This document shows, one piece after another, positions 1-26,585 of a stretch of DNA of 64,000 nt. The stretch comes from Antilocapra americana (taxonomy: Eukaryota; Chordata; Mammalia; Artiodactyla; Antilocapridae): positions 33,975,840 through 34,039,839 of the forward strand of contig ML660201.1 in assembly GCA_007570785.1 (NCBI GenBank). Reading direction: 5' to 3'. Both the position numbers and the translations under genes were made by a program. How positions within the stretch are numbered: position 1 is the stretch's first letter; each line of letters begins with the position of its first letter. Below the pieces are notes generated by a model, which did no database searches, was not told where the DNA came from, and worked only from the letters and a program-made list of their open reading frames with translations.

Positions 1-959
1 TAATCTGCTTACCTGAACTAGTGAGTCAGTGCAGAAATGAACGAAGAAAGAGTTAATAGTTTTCCTTGCTACACTGCTTCTCTCGCTTACCCCCCCAAAC
101 CCCTCCAAACGGCAGCTGGGTGTGTTTTCTTCCCCATCTCTCCCTGTGATTCAAAGAGCATGTGCAGACAGGGTTGTCTGCTGATCTTACCAAACTTGGA
201 TATTCTCCTGAGTTTATTTTTGTAACCTATCTTGGTTGGGAAGCATTGGTTCTGGTGGGTTTTAAAAATTACTATTTACAGAAGTAATCGTAAGAAACTA
301 AAGTCTTAGAGTTAATAGTGAAGTTCTGTTTGATCTTTCTCTTTTTTGCTTCCTCAGAGATTATCTTTTTAATTCTCTTATTGTATATTTGTAGTCACGT
401 GTATGTGCTTGTAGAAATTAGGCGGTATTGGTTTAAAAAGGTTGTTTTAAATTACCGGAATCAGAGTGCACTCATGCTGTCCTATTTACTTTTTCCTTCA
501 AAATTGTGTCTCAGTGACCTTCCGTGTTACTGTGCTTACCTCTCGCTCATTCTGGTTAACTGCCAGTTAGTAGTCCCTCGTAGTAGGGTGATGCTGTGCT
601 TTATTTAGCTATTCAGTAGTTGGGCCTGTGTATTGTTTTCAGCTGTTTTTGCTAAGATAAGCTACTGCTGTAAAAATACCCTTGTGTGTGCCTCTTTGTG
701 TACATATGCTTCTGTCTCTCCAGCGTGTATGCTGAGATGAAATCTCAGGGACAGAGAACAGTTTTTATCTTAGTATCTGTGACTGTTCTTCAGCCCAGCA
801 GCCAACCTAACTTACACTGTCAGGGCACAAGAAGGGCACCTGCAAGTATTGGGTCTTTTAAATTTTTAACCTGGTTGTATAATAGTGGTTATGAGGATGG
901 GCTTTGGATGTCCTTAATTTTAAGCAGTGTACCCCGAAGTATTTAGATAATGGATAACA

Positions 960-1175
960 TGGCATTAATTTTTAAAAATTGAATACTGTGGACTCTTGGG
1001 TCAGATTACCTGGGTTCTGTTTCTGGCATGAGTAATCATGATTTACTCAACTGGATGAGTTTCCTCAGCTGTGGAATAGGAATAATGGTAGTTCCCAGGG
1101 TCAGAGGGGTTAGACTAGTATCTTTGCCAAGTGCTGACATGTTAAATGATCGGAACTATTATTATTTAATTTAAA
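960..1175 (+). repeat. MIR SINE fragment
   Basis: The order of phrases follows the mammalian MIR consensus: a 'cctgggttctg' box, then 'gagtttcctcagctgtg', then 'aataggaataatggtag', then a 'gccaagtgctgac' end. It is old and diverged, and shared across mammals. The boundaries are approximate. Confidence 0.7.
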
Positions 1176-1499
1176 TTTAAAACAAGTTTTTTTTTTTTTT
1201 TTTCCCCCTGCTGACTATAGATTTAAGATCTGGTTATTGTAAAGGTTGAAAAATACCGAACAGTTTAAAATATAGCTAGTAGTTTGTGACTTTTGTAGGT
1301 GGTGTGTGCAGTTTGCTTTGGTTTGGTTTTAAACAGGATGTAGCATTATGAATGAATGAGGAATGTCAAGCTTTTGATTCAGGCCTCGAGGAATCTCAAC
1401 GAGGACAGGCTTGAACCCACAGTTTGTCCATTGGTGATGCTGCAATAATATACTCCATGTTCATGAAATAGCATTCTTCTGAAAGCTTTTTTCCTCCAG

Positions 1500-1772
1500 T
1501 TTATTGTTTTCCTCATCTCTGTTTACTGTCGGCTGTGCTGCATCTTCGCTGCAGTGTGTGGGCTCTCTGTGGTTGCAGCGAGCAGGGGCTGCTTCTTGTT
1601 GTGGTGACTTCTCTTGAGGAGTGTGGACTCTAGGGCTCTCCGGCCCCGCAGTTGTATCACACTGGTCTGCTGGCTCCGCGGCGCGTGTGGATCCTCCCAG
1701 ACCAGGGGTCGAACCCGTGTCTCCAGCTTTGGCAGGTGGATCCTTACCCACTGTACCACCAGGGAAGCCCCA
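1500..1772 (-). repeat. CHR-type tRNA-Glu SINE
   Basis: The right end, read on the minus strand, starts with the tRNA-Glu-derived head of cetartiodactyl SINEs (ggcttccctggtgg, A box, then a B box near 'ggttcgacccc'). The body carries the CHR features, including the run about gctgcttctt. It lies in a PSMD6 intron and codes for nothing; the small open frames across it are accidental. Confidence 0.8.
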
Positions 1773-2002
1773 CTTTCTTGTTTTTAATATTTTATTTACT
1801 AATAATCGATTCTGGATTTTTATTTCTCACTGTACTGTATTGATTACAGTCATTCTTTTTGGTGCTCAGTTTGTTATAGATTTGTTAGTGTAAGTTCCTT
1901 TAAGATGGTTTCTTTGTCCTTTTGACATGCTCTCATTGGTCTTCCCTATTTTCTCCTACAACAAGATGTCACAGGCTCACCTCGTTTTCTTTCTTTTTTT
2001 TC

Positions 2003-2134
2003 TTGTCTTTTTTTTTTTTGGTCACATCACACAGCATGTGGGATCTTAGTTCCTCAACTGGGGATCAAACCCATACCCCCAACAGTGGGAGTGCAGAGTC
2101 TTAATCCTAACTGGACCACCAGGGAAGTGTCACA
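2003..2134 (-). repeat. CHR-type SINE, truncated
   Basis: The T-rich left end at 2009-2020 is the reversed A tail. It is followed by 'gtgggatcttagttcc' and 'ggggatcaaaccc', and ends at the reversed tRNA head 'accaccagggaag'. This is a short CHR-type tRNA-Glu SINE on the minus strand. Confidence 0.8.
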
Positions 2135-2407
2135 TATTCATATTTTTAAAGTAATGAAAACATTTTATTCCACAATGATTTGAGATAGAATTGTATATTT
2201 AATCAGTTGTGTTCTTGGAGTGATTAAGGTAAAATTTTTTAAGACTCTTTAGTTGCTAGGATTGATAATTTACAGTAAAGTACTTTTAAAGTAGTGTATT
2301 GTAATTGTTAGAGGAAAAATACATGAATATATAGAACAAAGAGGAATACTGAAACAATGGTGAATAAATTATGAATGTGTTTCTTTTATTTTTTTCTATA
2401 ATATATG

Positions 2408-2560
2408 CTCAGATACGTTTGATGTCTTTCTTACACTTTATATGAGGAGAGACTGGTTACTGCCCAGCCTCAGCAGTTACCATCTCATGACCATACTCGT
2501 CTGTCTCCACGCCTGCCTCCCCCGCACTCTCTGCTTAGAGAATCCTAGACAGCTGTAGCT
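2408..2560 (+). repeat. Diverged direct repeat, left copy
   Basis: This segment resembles 3835-3935 over about 100 bases. Shared blocks in the same order are 'ttacactttata', 'gagagac', a 'cccagc.tcagcagttacc' block, 'tctcatg' and 'tagagagtc'-like ends. The two copies flank the three clustered PSMD6 exons. I do not recognise the family. It could be an old transposable element or an ancient local duplication. Confidence 0.6.
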
Positions 2561-2606
2561 TTCAAAACGTTCAACCCTTTCTCATTTGTTCCCTTCGTTC
2601 TCTTGA

Positions 2607-16408
<13,802 letters not shown>

Positions 16409-16525
16409 AACCAAATACACAAAAGATTTTCCTTAGACATCGCTATTGGGAATTTTTATAGCTTACTTTACTTTGTGCCCAGTTGAACTGTGTAAAAAAT
16501 AAACACTGCATTGTTTCCTTCGAGT
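16409..16525 (+). other. PSMD6: PSMD6 3'UTR (short)
   Basis: About 90 bases separate the stop codon from an AATAAA. A GT-rich stretch follows (cattgtttccttcgagtg), so cleavage probably occurs near 16515-16525. The end position is inferred, not seen. Confidence 0.75.
16498..16503 (+). promoter_or_regulatory. PSMD6: AATAAA polyadenylation signal of PSMD6
   Basis: A canonical hexamer in the expected place downstream of the PSMD6 stop. No competing hexamer lies between it and the stop codon. Confidence 0.85.
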
Positions 16526-19285
16526 GACTCCTTTCCTACACATAAACAGCGGTAAGGATGGGGTCGAGTGATGTCACATTTACGCCATTCGAATCTTTGG
16601 TTGATGGTATAATACTCACAGAGACTACCTGAGTTCACATCCCGACTCTTCAATAAAACAAAGGTAAGAGATGACATTAAAACATACGGGCAAAGGGAAT
16701 CTTTTTTCCCAGTTAAAACTTTGTGAATCACATGGGGTTAAGTGCTATGGAAAACGAAACCTAAAACCCGGTAAAGGTGGCAGTGAAATGAGTAGGGCAT
16801 GAAGAGCCAGCTCTCTGCTATCCGTTGTCACAGAAGCCTCTCCAGTGAGGTGATTTTTAAATAAAAAGGAAGGAGAGACCTATACGCCACCACTGAGAGA
16901 GGCTTTGAGCAGAGGAAAGGGCAGACTGACTGACCTTGTAACTGAGCAGGGCCCGGGGCCGGCTACTGCAGTGCACCTGTGGAGACAGCCGGACTCGCCG
17001 AGAGCATCGAGGCCTGCTGCAGGGTCATCTTGATAAGGGCACTTTTGCTAGAGCAAGAGAATCGAAATGGCATTTTTACTGTAAGAGCAAGGGGAGAGAA
17101 GCATGAGGTTTTCTTCCTTTTTCTGAAGAGAACGTATTTTCATGCTAATGGGAATGATTTATTAACATACTAGCAAAGATTTGATCTCAATGGATGTATA
17201 TAATCTGTTGAAAATACTCTGAAACGATTCAACAGTTATTCTTGATTAAAAACTTGAGTTAGAGTGATAACAATTTGGAGAAGCAAAACCCTCTTACCAG
17301 TGAGGACGTTAATGGCGAAGCATCAGAGCACTGCCTTAGAAGTCACGGCAGTGGGAGAGTGGGAGCCGGGCTCTGACCGGAGCTTCTGCGGGCACTGGGT
17401 GAGCGGTTACCAACATGCTTCCTTATAAAACCTCACCAACAGTGATCACTGTCATTTCTTTAAAAAACTGGGACTATAAGTACCCTTAACAAAATCCACA
17501 ACCGTAGGAATCAGTGCTGGCCGTTACGTCCAACATAGGCGTCACTCACTGTGTTCCTTCTGTAGGATTCTGTTTTCAGCCAGTTACCTCCTTGTAGTTA
17601 GTTCATGCTAGAAGGGAAAAATACCATTAAAATGTCAGTTTCTTAAAATAACTTTCCATCAACTCCCCGCTATAAAACCACCTATACTGAAGTGATCACA
17701 GAGCAAAGCATTTAAATTGAAATGTAGGCTGAATGTTGGCTTTTTTTTTTTAAAACCATTTTAGCCCTACCACCTAAAACTAGAGGAGGGTAACAGGTAA
17801 GAGACATTGAATAAAAAAGAAATGCTATTCATTCCCAGTGCAAGATGGGGAAGCTGAAAACCAAGCCTGCAGATAATAAATGTCTAGGGAACGTGCCTTG
17901 TGATGCATAAGCAATACAACTCTGACGTGAAGGAGTCCAGGTTTTCGAGGCCATACAGTATAGGACAGATAGCCCCGGACACTGCAGCTAGAAAACCAAA
18001 CTCTGCTCTCTGCTCTCTTCATGCTGGTATCTGATGCTGAAAGAAAAGACTTCCTTCAGCCTATTTCCATGGTTGTACACTGCAGTAGAAAATCAAGATT
18101 ATGAAGTTCATTTACAGAGAAACACTACAAACTTAAAACGGTATACTCAAACGTGTATCTCTCAGGGCATGACTCCAAGTGTTTGTTAGTAGAAGCCTGC
18201 TGGCACATAGTTGCCTGGGCCACTTAGGCCAGATTTTATATTCCAAACCGAGATTTTTTTGATCTCACTGATGTTTTTTTCACTTAATTTGTTATGTACG
18301 AAGATTACACACAATGATGATTTTGAGCCTTGCTTCCCTGATTTTTGACCAGTGAGAGTTACTTAAAATCCAAAGCAACTCACGAGGCCAAAGGAAGCTT
18401 CCAGAAGCTACCAGCTTGCAGACTGGACAACTACAGGTTACAGCTGTCACCAGCTCCCTCCCCCACCCAATAAAATGCATGGTTGCCATCTCTAGCTTTG
18501 CTGTAACACAGATCAGGTTAATGCTGGGCTTCCGGCCCAGGCAGATGGCTACATCTGCTCCAGCAGGCTCTGTCCTGCCGGCCTGCCCTGTTAGCTTCTA
18601 CTACCTACCTGGCCCTGCGGCTGTTGGGAGTTTCCTGTCCAAGTCGTCCATCTATCTGGGGCTGATGGTAAGCAGATTCTGTTAATCTAGGAGAAGCCGT
18701 TCAAAGAATTAAAGTCTTAATTTTGAGGTTTTACTCACGAAGGGTACACATCCCAATACAAAAATAAGATTATCATCAAATGATAGTTTCCTTTGCTAAG
18801 GGATAGAGAGAACAGTTATGTTCAGTCCCTTTTCAATACTGGTAAACTTTTTTCCTTTTGACCAATGTTTTTAATCAAACCTGGAAACTTCTCACTTTTA
18901 TAAACCATAATTGCCTTCATAATGCACTCTTCCAAGTACAAAACGCATCATTGAGATGAACAATCTTAGAATATTTAACTTTCAAAATGTTTATTGCAAA
19001 ATGGAGTCTTAAAGCAAATTCACATCAAAATGACATGACTCCCAGCTGGACTTCTGAATACATTGTAGACTTTGTGTTGGAGTATCAAATTCCAGTGACA
19101 AAGTCAACCACTGAGTAGTCTTAGCACACAAAAGTAAAGTTTAATCTTCCATACAGGAGCATAAAAGATTTTGGCATCGGACTTTCTTAGAATAACACTG
19201 CAATGGAATAACTGAGACAGATATTTTGAGAAAGAAGAGTTGTAGATGAAATTTTAATTTGCTACTAGTCTTTTAGGAAAGGAAA
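16526..19285. other. Intergenic sequence without recognisable genes or repeats
   Basis: About 2.7 kb between the PSMD6 3' end and the first L1. I see no long open frame related to a known protein, no RNA gene and no SINE or LINE. The base composition is ordinary. Non-coding transcripts near PSMD6 are annotated in human, but nothing in this sequence lets me place one. Confidence 0.6.
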
Positions 19286-19289
19286 TACT

Positions 19290-19640
19290 GTCAAAAACTA
19301 TGTGTTATTGAGTTTCTGGTGAAACTATTTCTGTGGCAGGAATAGAGATGCAGAGGTAGAGAACATACTGGTGAAAATGAGGGAAGAGGAGGACGGAACG
19401 AACTGAGACAGGAGCAGTGACACACGTAACTCCACCACGTGGAACAAAGGTAGCGGGAAGCCGCAGTGTACCAGGGAGCTCAGCTCCGTGCTCGGTGACT
19501 TCCGAGAGCGGAGGAACTGGGGGCTGGGGGAGGTGGTGTGTGTACTTAGAGCTCGCCACGGTTGTACAGCAAAAAGTAACAACAGTGTAAGGCAACAGTG
19601 CTCCCAGTAAGTTTCTTTTAAAAAGCAAAAACACCACAAA
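19290..19640 (+). repeat. L1 3'UTR fragment
   Basis: The phrases 'ggtgaaactatttctgtggcagg', 'aatagagatgcagaggtagagaac', 'aagccgcagtgtaccagggagctcagctccgtgctc' and 'ttgtacagcaaaaagtaacaac' follow the artiodactyl L1 3'UTR. A second, better copy of the same L1 type is at 35005-35735. It abuts the first unit of the tandem array. Confidence 0.8.
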
Positions 19641-19644
19641 AAAT

Positions 19645-21134
19645 GAGGACAAAGCTTAACATTTCTCCAAAGGAAAAATGGAGGACCAAAAAAAAGGACT
19701 AATTATTACTATTAGACTAATACAGATGAAAATCCTGAGGTATCTCACCTCAGGCCAATCAGAAGGGGTAGCTGCATCATCAGTTGAGTCAAGGAGGACA
19801 TGGAGAAAAAGAAACGCTGCTACCCTGTGTTCAGCGAATGTAACCTGCTAACAGAAGGGAGAGAAAAAAAAACACGATGGAGATTCTTCAACTAAAAATA
19901 GGTCTACCACATAATCTCGCCTTCTCACTCCTGGTTTCTCTCCAGTCTCTCCAAGTTGACCAGTGTAATTCCAAATGACACTTGCACACCCCAACCAACA
20001 TTCCACTGCAGCGACATGTATCACCAGCCACCTCCGCAAGGCCCCCAGAGTTCATGGTTGGAGATGTACGGATAAACATGGCAGCTACGTGTGTGTACAG
20101 AACACACATACACACACACAGGAAAATGCATACACACTGGAGTATGACCTGCCAGTCAAGGAGCATGAAAAATGCCTTTCCAGTGACGTGACTGATCTTA
20201 AGTGACCATCCGGTGATGATGACCTTAGGAACAAGAAGTCAGAGAAGGACAATACCCCTTGAAAACTCCTATGTGCAGAATCTAAACCTGGCGCCAGTGG
20301 ACACGTGTGCAGACAGTTTTCTAAGTAACAAGGTCAGAGTCGACAGCACAGTCTCACACGTGAATCTGTGGCCCCAGAGAGTCTCCTAAGCCTCTCTCCA
20401 CCTAACGCAGCACCCCAGCATCGCACTTCGGGTAGCCTTCAAACCTGTGTATGGGGTGCAGGATAAGGGGAGAGATAACGAGACAGAAGCCCTGGCACCC
20501 TGCACTCTAACAAGCGCAGAACTTCTGTAGGGGTCCCGTTGCCAAAAACAAGAGCACGGCCTGAGGTGATGCCGCCGCCTGGTGGACACTTCCTGTAACA
20601 ACAACAAAACCGAACGCCCCTTCAACTGTCCAATTTCAAATGGGTGGATAAACACAGTCAACAAACATAATCACACATGTAAATGCATAGACAAATATTC
20701 CCTGGAATAACACATAGGAATCAAAAAGCACGAAAACTGTCTTTTCTAGCAAGAACAGATGTACTGATGAATATCCTAAGGGAAGGAAGGCAGAGAAGAC
20801 CAACAGCCTATTAAAACTCTCTTTGGTATCTAAATGTTGCTATCAATGAATACATTTCTCAACCGAGTTTTGTAAATTAGGAACTTGGGATTCACAGAGG
20901 GATGGTGATGTATATGTACAATAAATAAATAATGCACAAAGATCAAGCATATAACAGGCAATTCTGCTCAGCAGCATTTAACTACCTTCAGGGCAGGACG
21001 ATTCCAAGAGAAGGCATAGATGTGGAAGTGAATCACGTGGCTGTACACTCAAAACAAATGGACGCGGGAAATGAACTGTATCCACCATGCAAGAAAGATT
21101 AACTTTCCAAAGAAACCAAATGTGAAGAGTATTT
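19645..21134 (+). repeat. Array unit 1 (shortened)
   Basis: Its L1 part starts further upstream than in later units ('cttaacatttctccaaagg' near 19655). The non-L1 part is shortened (about 20400-20640), and a second L1 tip follows from about 20640. Confidence 0.65.
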
Positions 21135-22868
21135 CCCTCAGGCCTAGGGGCCTTGGACTACTCTCACACCCCAGGAGCCTTGAGCACCCTTGGGACTCAA
21201 GGCCAGATGAGCTGAATTGAGGAAACTTGGGAGGATATACCAAAAACACACCCTCCTTGGATCTAGAAGGCCTGGACCACAGGGTGGGGGGGCCCCACTC
21301 CCCAGTGCAGGCAGGCTGCCCCAGAGCTCAGCCAAGCCTCACAGGCCCGAAGAGAGGTGGACCCTCTAGGCTGACAGCTCTGACCAGGCACCTGGTCTCC
21401 AGTCTCTCCGAGGTGGGTTCCCACCACAGCCTCCTACCTCCACATCTCCCCACCTGACTACCACGGCATCCCCAGCATCGCCTTCATTGCTGGCTTGGGA
21501 TTTGTCTGGGTGGTTCAGATAAGAGGGAAGGTTAAGGGGAACCTGAGTCCTGGCATATTCCGCTCTCATCTACAACCCAGGAACAAGGCTTTTCTTTAGG
21601 GCTCTGGACGCCAGGAAATCCTCATATGGGTCCGAGAAAGTGCTGCCGCCGTGTGGACGCTTCTAGTAATAGCAGCTTAAAAATCGGTGCTTTGGAGCAC
21701 TTCAGATTCATAAAGCCTGTGGGGCTGTAGGGACACCTCTTCTCAAGCAACGTGCTGGGGCGACTAATTGGAGAGCATATCAACAGAGGGAACATTCAAG
21801 AAGGTCACTATAAAGCACATTAGTGCTTTTTTTTTTTCCCTTTTATTTGGAAAGCACAGGAAAAAGGCTCCAGATTGGTAATTAACGAGAACTGCACTTC
21901 AAACGGAGAAGGCAGTGGCACCCCCACTCCAGTGTTCTTGCCTGGAGAATCCCAGGGACGGCGGAGCCTGGTGGGCTGCCGTCTATGGGGTCGCACAGAG
22001 TCAGACACGACTGAAGCGACTTAGCAGCAGCAGCAGCACTTCAGAACCACGATGAGGTACCTCCCACCTCCCACCACTCACAACGGTCATTCACAAAAAC
22101 ACTACTGACAATAAAGGATGCAGAGGGTCTGGAGAAACCAGAACCCTCCCACATTTTCTTCTGATAATGTCAACTGGGAACAGCTGGGACACAAAACAGC
22201 AGGGAGCTTCCTTTAAAATCTAAATAGGACCTACCACAGTATCTGGCTGTCTCAATGCTGGGACTCTGCAGGTAGAGAACAGACCATCCAAAAAGACACC
22301 TACACACCCCTGTGTTCACTGCACCATATTCATCACAGTCGAAGGCTGCAGGCACACACAGATATTTTCAAAGATGGATGGATAAATATGTGGTACACAC
22401 AGACACACAATGCATCCATGTGTGTATATATGTACATATATATATTCACTGGCATATGATGCAGCAATCAAAAAGCATGCAAAATGTCTTTTCCAGCAAC
22501 ATGAATGGACATGCTGATGAGAAGTCATGGTAGTCAGCAAAGGAACAATTGCCTCAGAAAACTCCTTGGGTACAATCTTAAAACTGACACCAATGCACAT
22601 GCTTATCAACCAAGTTTTGTAAATTAGAAGTTTGGGATTAACATACGGACAGTCATATACATAAATAATCCACAAGGACGTAGAATGTATCACAGGGAAT
22701 TATACTCAGCAGCCTGTTAACTACACACAGGGAAAACCTATTCCAAGAGGAAGACATATGTGTAAGTGAATCACGCGGCTGTACACCCCAAACAAAAACA
22801 CTGGGAATGAACTGTATCTACCACCCAGAAAAATTAACTTACAAAAGAAACCAAATGTGAAGAGTATT
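21135..22868 (+). repeat. Array unit 2
   Basis: The non-L1 part lies at about 21135-21840 and the L1 part at 21840-22868. A BOV-A2-type insertion at 21904-22042 lengthens it; without that it is about 1.59 kb. Confidence 0.8.
21904..22042 (+). repeat. BOV-A2 / Bov-tA-type SINE tail unit
   Basis: It has 'ggagaaggcagtggcaccccc', 'actccagtgttcttgcctgg', 'ggagcctggtgggctgccgtc' and 'gtcagacacgactgaagcgac', and ends in an AGC-rich tail. The copy is young-looking and close to consensus. Confidence 0.9.
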
Positions 22869-24456
22869 CCCCTCAGGCCTCGGGGCCTTGGACTACTCTC
22901 ACACCTCAGGGGTCTCAGCACCCTTGGGACTCAAGGCCAGATGAGCTGAACTGAGGAAACTCGGGAGGGTGTACCAAAAACATGCCCTCCTTGGACCTGA
23001 GGGCCTGACCCACAGGGGACAGGACCCCACTCCCCAGTGCAGGGAGGCTGCCCCACAGCTCAACCGAGCCTTGTAGGCCCCCCAAAAGGTGGACCCTCTA
23101 GGCTGACAGCTCTGCATAGGCACCTGGTCTTCAGTCTCCCCCACGTGGGTTCCCACCACAGCTTCTTACCTCAGCATCTCCACACCAGACTACCACGGCA
23201 TCCCCAGCATCACCTTTGTTGCTGGCTTGGGATTTGTCTGGGGTGGTGCAGATAAGGGGAAGATATAAAGAGAGCAAGTCCTGACACATTCCACTGTCAT
23301 CTACAACCCAGGAAAACGACTTTCCTCTAAGGCTCTGAATGCCAGGAAATCCTCAAGTGGGGCTGAGAATGTGCTGCCGCCTTGTGGACACTTCTGGTAA
23401 CAACAGTTGAAAACCAGTGCTTCTGAGCACTTCAACCTGACAAAGCCTGTGTGGGGATCTCTCCTCAATGTGCTGGGGTGGGTAATCAGCATATCAAAAC
23501 ACGGGGAACGTTTGAGAAGACAATCTCAAGAGTTCACTTTAAGGCCCATTTTTTTAAAAAATTTTTCTTTTATTTGGACCGCACAGGAAACAGGCTCCAC
23601 ACTAATTTGCAGAGAACTGCTTATCAAAACCATAAATAGGTAAAACCTCCCACCACTCAGAACAGTCATTCACAAAAACACTACCAACAATAAATGATGG
23701 AGAGAGCCTTCAGAAACCAGAACCCTCCCACATTTGCTTCGCGTAACATCAATTGGGAACAGCCAGGACACAGAACAGGAGGGAGCTTCCTTCAAAAAAC
23801 TAAATAGGAGCCACCACAGTATCTGGCCATCTCAATGCTGGGACTCTGCAGGTGGAGAACAGACCATCCAAAAAAGACACGTACCCACCCTAGTGTTCTC
23901 TGCACAACATCTATCACAGGCCAAGACTGCATGTGCACCTAGAGGTCATTTTCAGAGGTACACACACAGACACACACCCCATCATCTACACACATGTATA
24001 CACACACATCCATATACATATATTCACTGGCATATGATGCAGCAATCAGAAAGTATGCACTATGTTCTTGCAGCAAATGGACAGACATGCAGATGATCCT
24101 ACGTGAAGCACGTCAGAGAAACAACAATCGCCTCAGAAAATTCCATTGGGTATGATCTAAAAACTGATACCAATGCACACATTTATCAACCAAGTTTTGT
24201 ACATTAGAAGCTTGGGATTAACATATGGACCGTCATACATACAATAAATAATCTAGAAGGACGTATCATGTAGCAGAAGGAATTCTACTCAGCAGTCTCT
24301 ACCTACCTACAGGGCAAAACAGTTCCAATAGGAGGACATAAATGTACAAGGGAATTAGGTGGCTGTACACCCGAAACAAACATGACACTGGAAAAGACTT
24401 GTATCCACCATGCAAGAAAAATTTACTTTCAAATAAAACCAAATATGATCAGTATT
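22869..24456 (+). repeat. Array unit 3 (uninterrupted)
   Basis: This 1.59 kb copy has no later insertion and is a good reference for the repeat. The non-L1 part ends in the T-rich stretch near 23550, then the L1 part runs to the 'aaataaaaccaaatatga' tip near 24440. Short CA-rich runs lie near 23960-24010. Confidence 0.85.
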
Positions 24457-26038
24457 CCCCTCAGTCCTGGGGTCACTGGACTCTCACACCCCAGGAGCCC
24501 GAGCACCCTTGGGACCCAAGGCTGTACTGACTGGAGCTGAGGCAGCTGGGGAGGGTGTACCAAAACAAAGCCCTGCTTGAACCTGGAGTGGCTGGTTCCT
24601 GGGGGATGGGACCCCATCCTCCAGATCCAGGTGGGGCACCCCACAGCTCACTCAAGCACAGTACCAAAAAAAAGTGGGCCCTCTACGCTGAGAGAGCTTT
24701 GAATAGGCATCTGGTCTCCAGTCTCCCTAACCCACAACAGTTTCTTACCACAGCATTTCCCCCACCTAACTTCCACGGCATCCTCAGCATTGCCTTCTGT
24801 GGAGGCTTGGGATTTGTCTGGGTGCTGCAGATAAGGGGGGAGACGTAATGATACCAGAGCCCTGGCACATTCCACTCTCATCTACAACCAGGGAACACGA
24901 CTTTTCTCTATGGCTCTGGTTGCCAGGAAAACCCCATATGAGCGTGAGAACGTGCTTCCCCCTTGTGGACACTTCTGGTAACAGCAGCTTAAAATCTGCT
25001 TTCGAGCACTTCAAATTCACCAACTCTGCAGGGCTGTTGGGACGCTTCTTAAGCAATGTGCTGGGGTTGGTAATTGGAGAGCATATCAAAACACAGGGAA
25101 GTTTCAAGAAAACAATTTCAAGAGGTTACTTTAAGACACATGAGTGTGGCTTTTCTTTTCTTTTTTATCAAAAGGACAGGAAACAGGCTTCAAATCGCTA
25201 ATGAATAGGGGGCTGCAATCAAAACTATGAGATACCATCTCCCACCACTCAGAAGGGTCATTAACAAAAAGACTACTGACAATAAGTGCTGCAGAGGGCC
25301 TGCAGAAACCAGAACGGTTGCACATTTGCTTCGGGTAACGTCAACTAGGAACAGCCAGGACACAGAAGGGCAGGGAGCTTCCTTCAAAAGCTCAATAGGA
25401 GCTACCACAGTATCTTGCCTTTGCAATGCTGGGACTCTGCAGGTGGAAAATGTATCATCTGAAAAGACACCTACACACCTGTGCTCACTGCAACAATATT
25501 TATCACGTGCCAAGACTGCATGCACACACAGAGTCCACTTTCAGAGATGGATGAACACGCGGTGCACACACATACACAAACACACAGACATCCGTATACA
25601 CACATTCACTGGCATATGGCACCACAGTCAAAAAAAGTATGCAAACTGTCTTTTCCAGCAACATGAACAGAGATGCTGATGATACGTGAAGCAACTCAGA
25701 GAAGAAACTATTGCCTCAGTAAACGCCACTGGGTACAGTCTAAAAACAGATACCAACACACATTTATCAACCAAGTTTTGTAATTAGAAGCTTGGGATTA
25801 ATATGGGGACACTCATATACATACCAATAAATAATGCACAAGGACCTCATGTATAGCAGAGAGAATTTTACTTCGCTGCCTCTACCTACCTACAGGGCAA
25901 AACAATTCCAATAACAAGACATATATGTATAAGGGAATCAGGTGTCTATATAACCTAACCAAAGCTGACACTGGAAATGATTTGCATCCACCACACTAGA
26001 AGACATAACTTTCAAAGAAACCAAATACGAGCATTATT
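24457..26038 (+). repeat. Array unit 4 (uninterrupted)
   Basis: A 1.58 kb copy with all blocks in order and no later insertion. The landmark near 24953 reads tgcttcccccttgtggacac. Confidence 0.85.
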
Positions 26039-26585
26039 CCCCTCAGCCCAGCAGCCCCTGGGCAGCCTCTTAGCCCAGGAGCCTGAGCACCCTTGGGACC
26101 TAAGGCCGGACTGAGCTGGAGCTGAGGCAGCTGGGGAGGGCGTACCAAAAGGAAGCCCTCCTCAGACCTGGAGTGCCTGGTCCACGGAGGACAGGACCCC
26201 ACACTCAAGATCCAGGCAGCCCGTCCCACAAGCCTCATATGCCCCCAAAACGGTGGACCCTCTAGGTAGAGCTCTGAACAAGTGCCTGGTCCCGTCTCCC
26301 GGATGTGGGATCCCACCACAGCCTCTTACCTCCGCATCTCCCCACCTGACTACCACGCGTCCCAGGCACTACTTCCGCCTAGGCTTGGGATTTCTCTGGG
26401 GTGTGCAGATAAGGGAGAAGACATAAAGAGATTCAAGCCCTGGCAAGTTCCACTCTCACTTATAACCAGGGACTATGACTTTTCTCTAGGACCCCAGTTC
26501 CCAGGAAAACCTCAAATGGGCCACCTTGTGGACACTTCTCATAACAGCAGCTTAAAATCCATGCTTTCAAGCACTTCAAATATGC

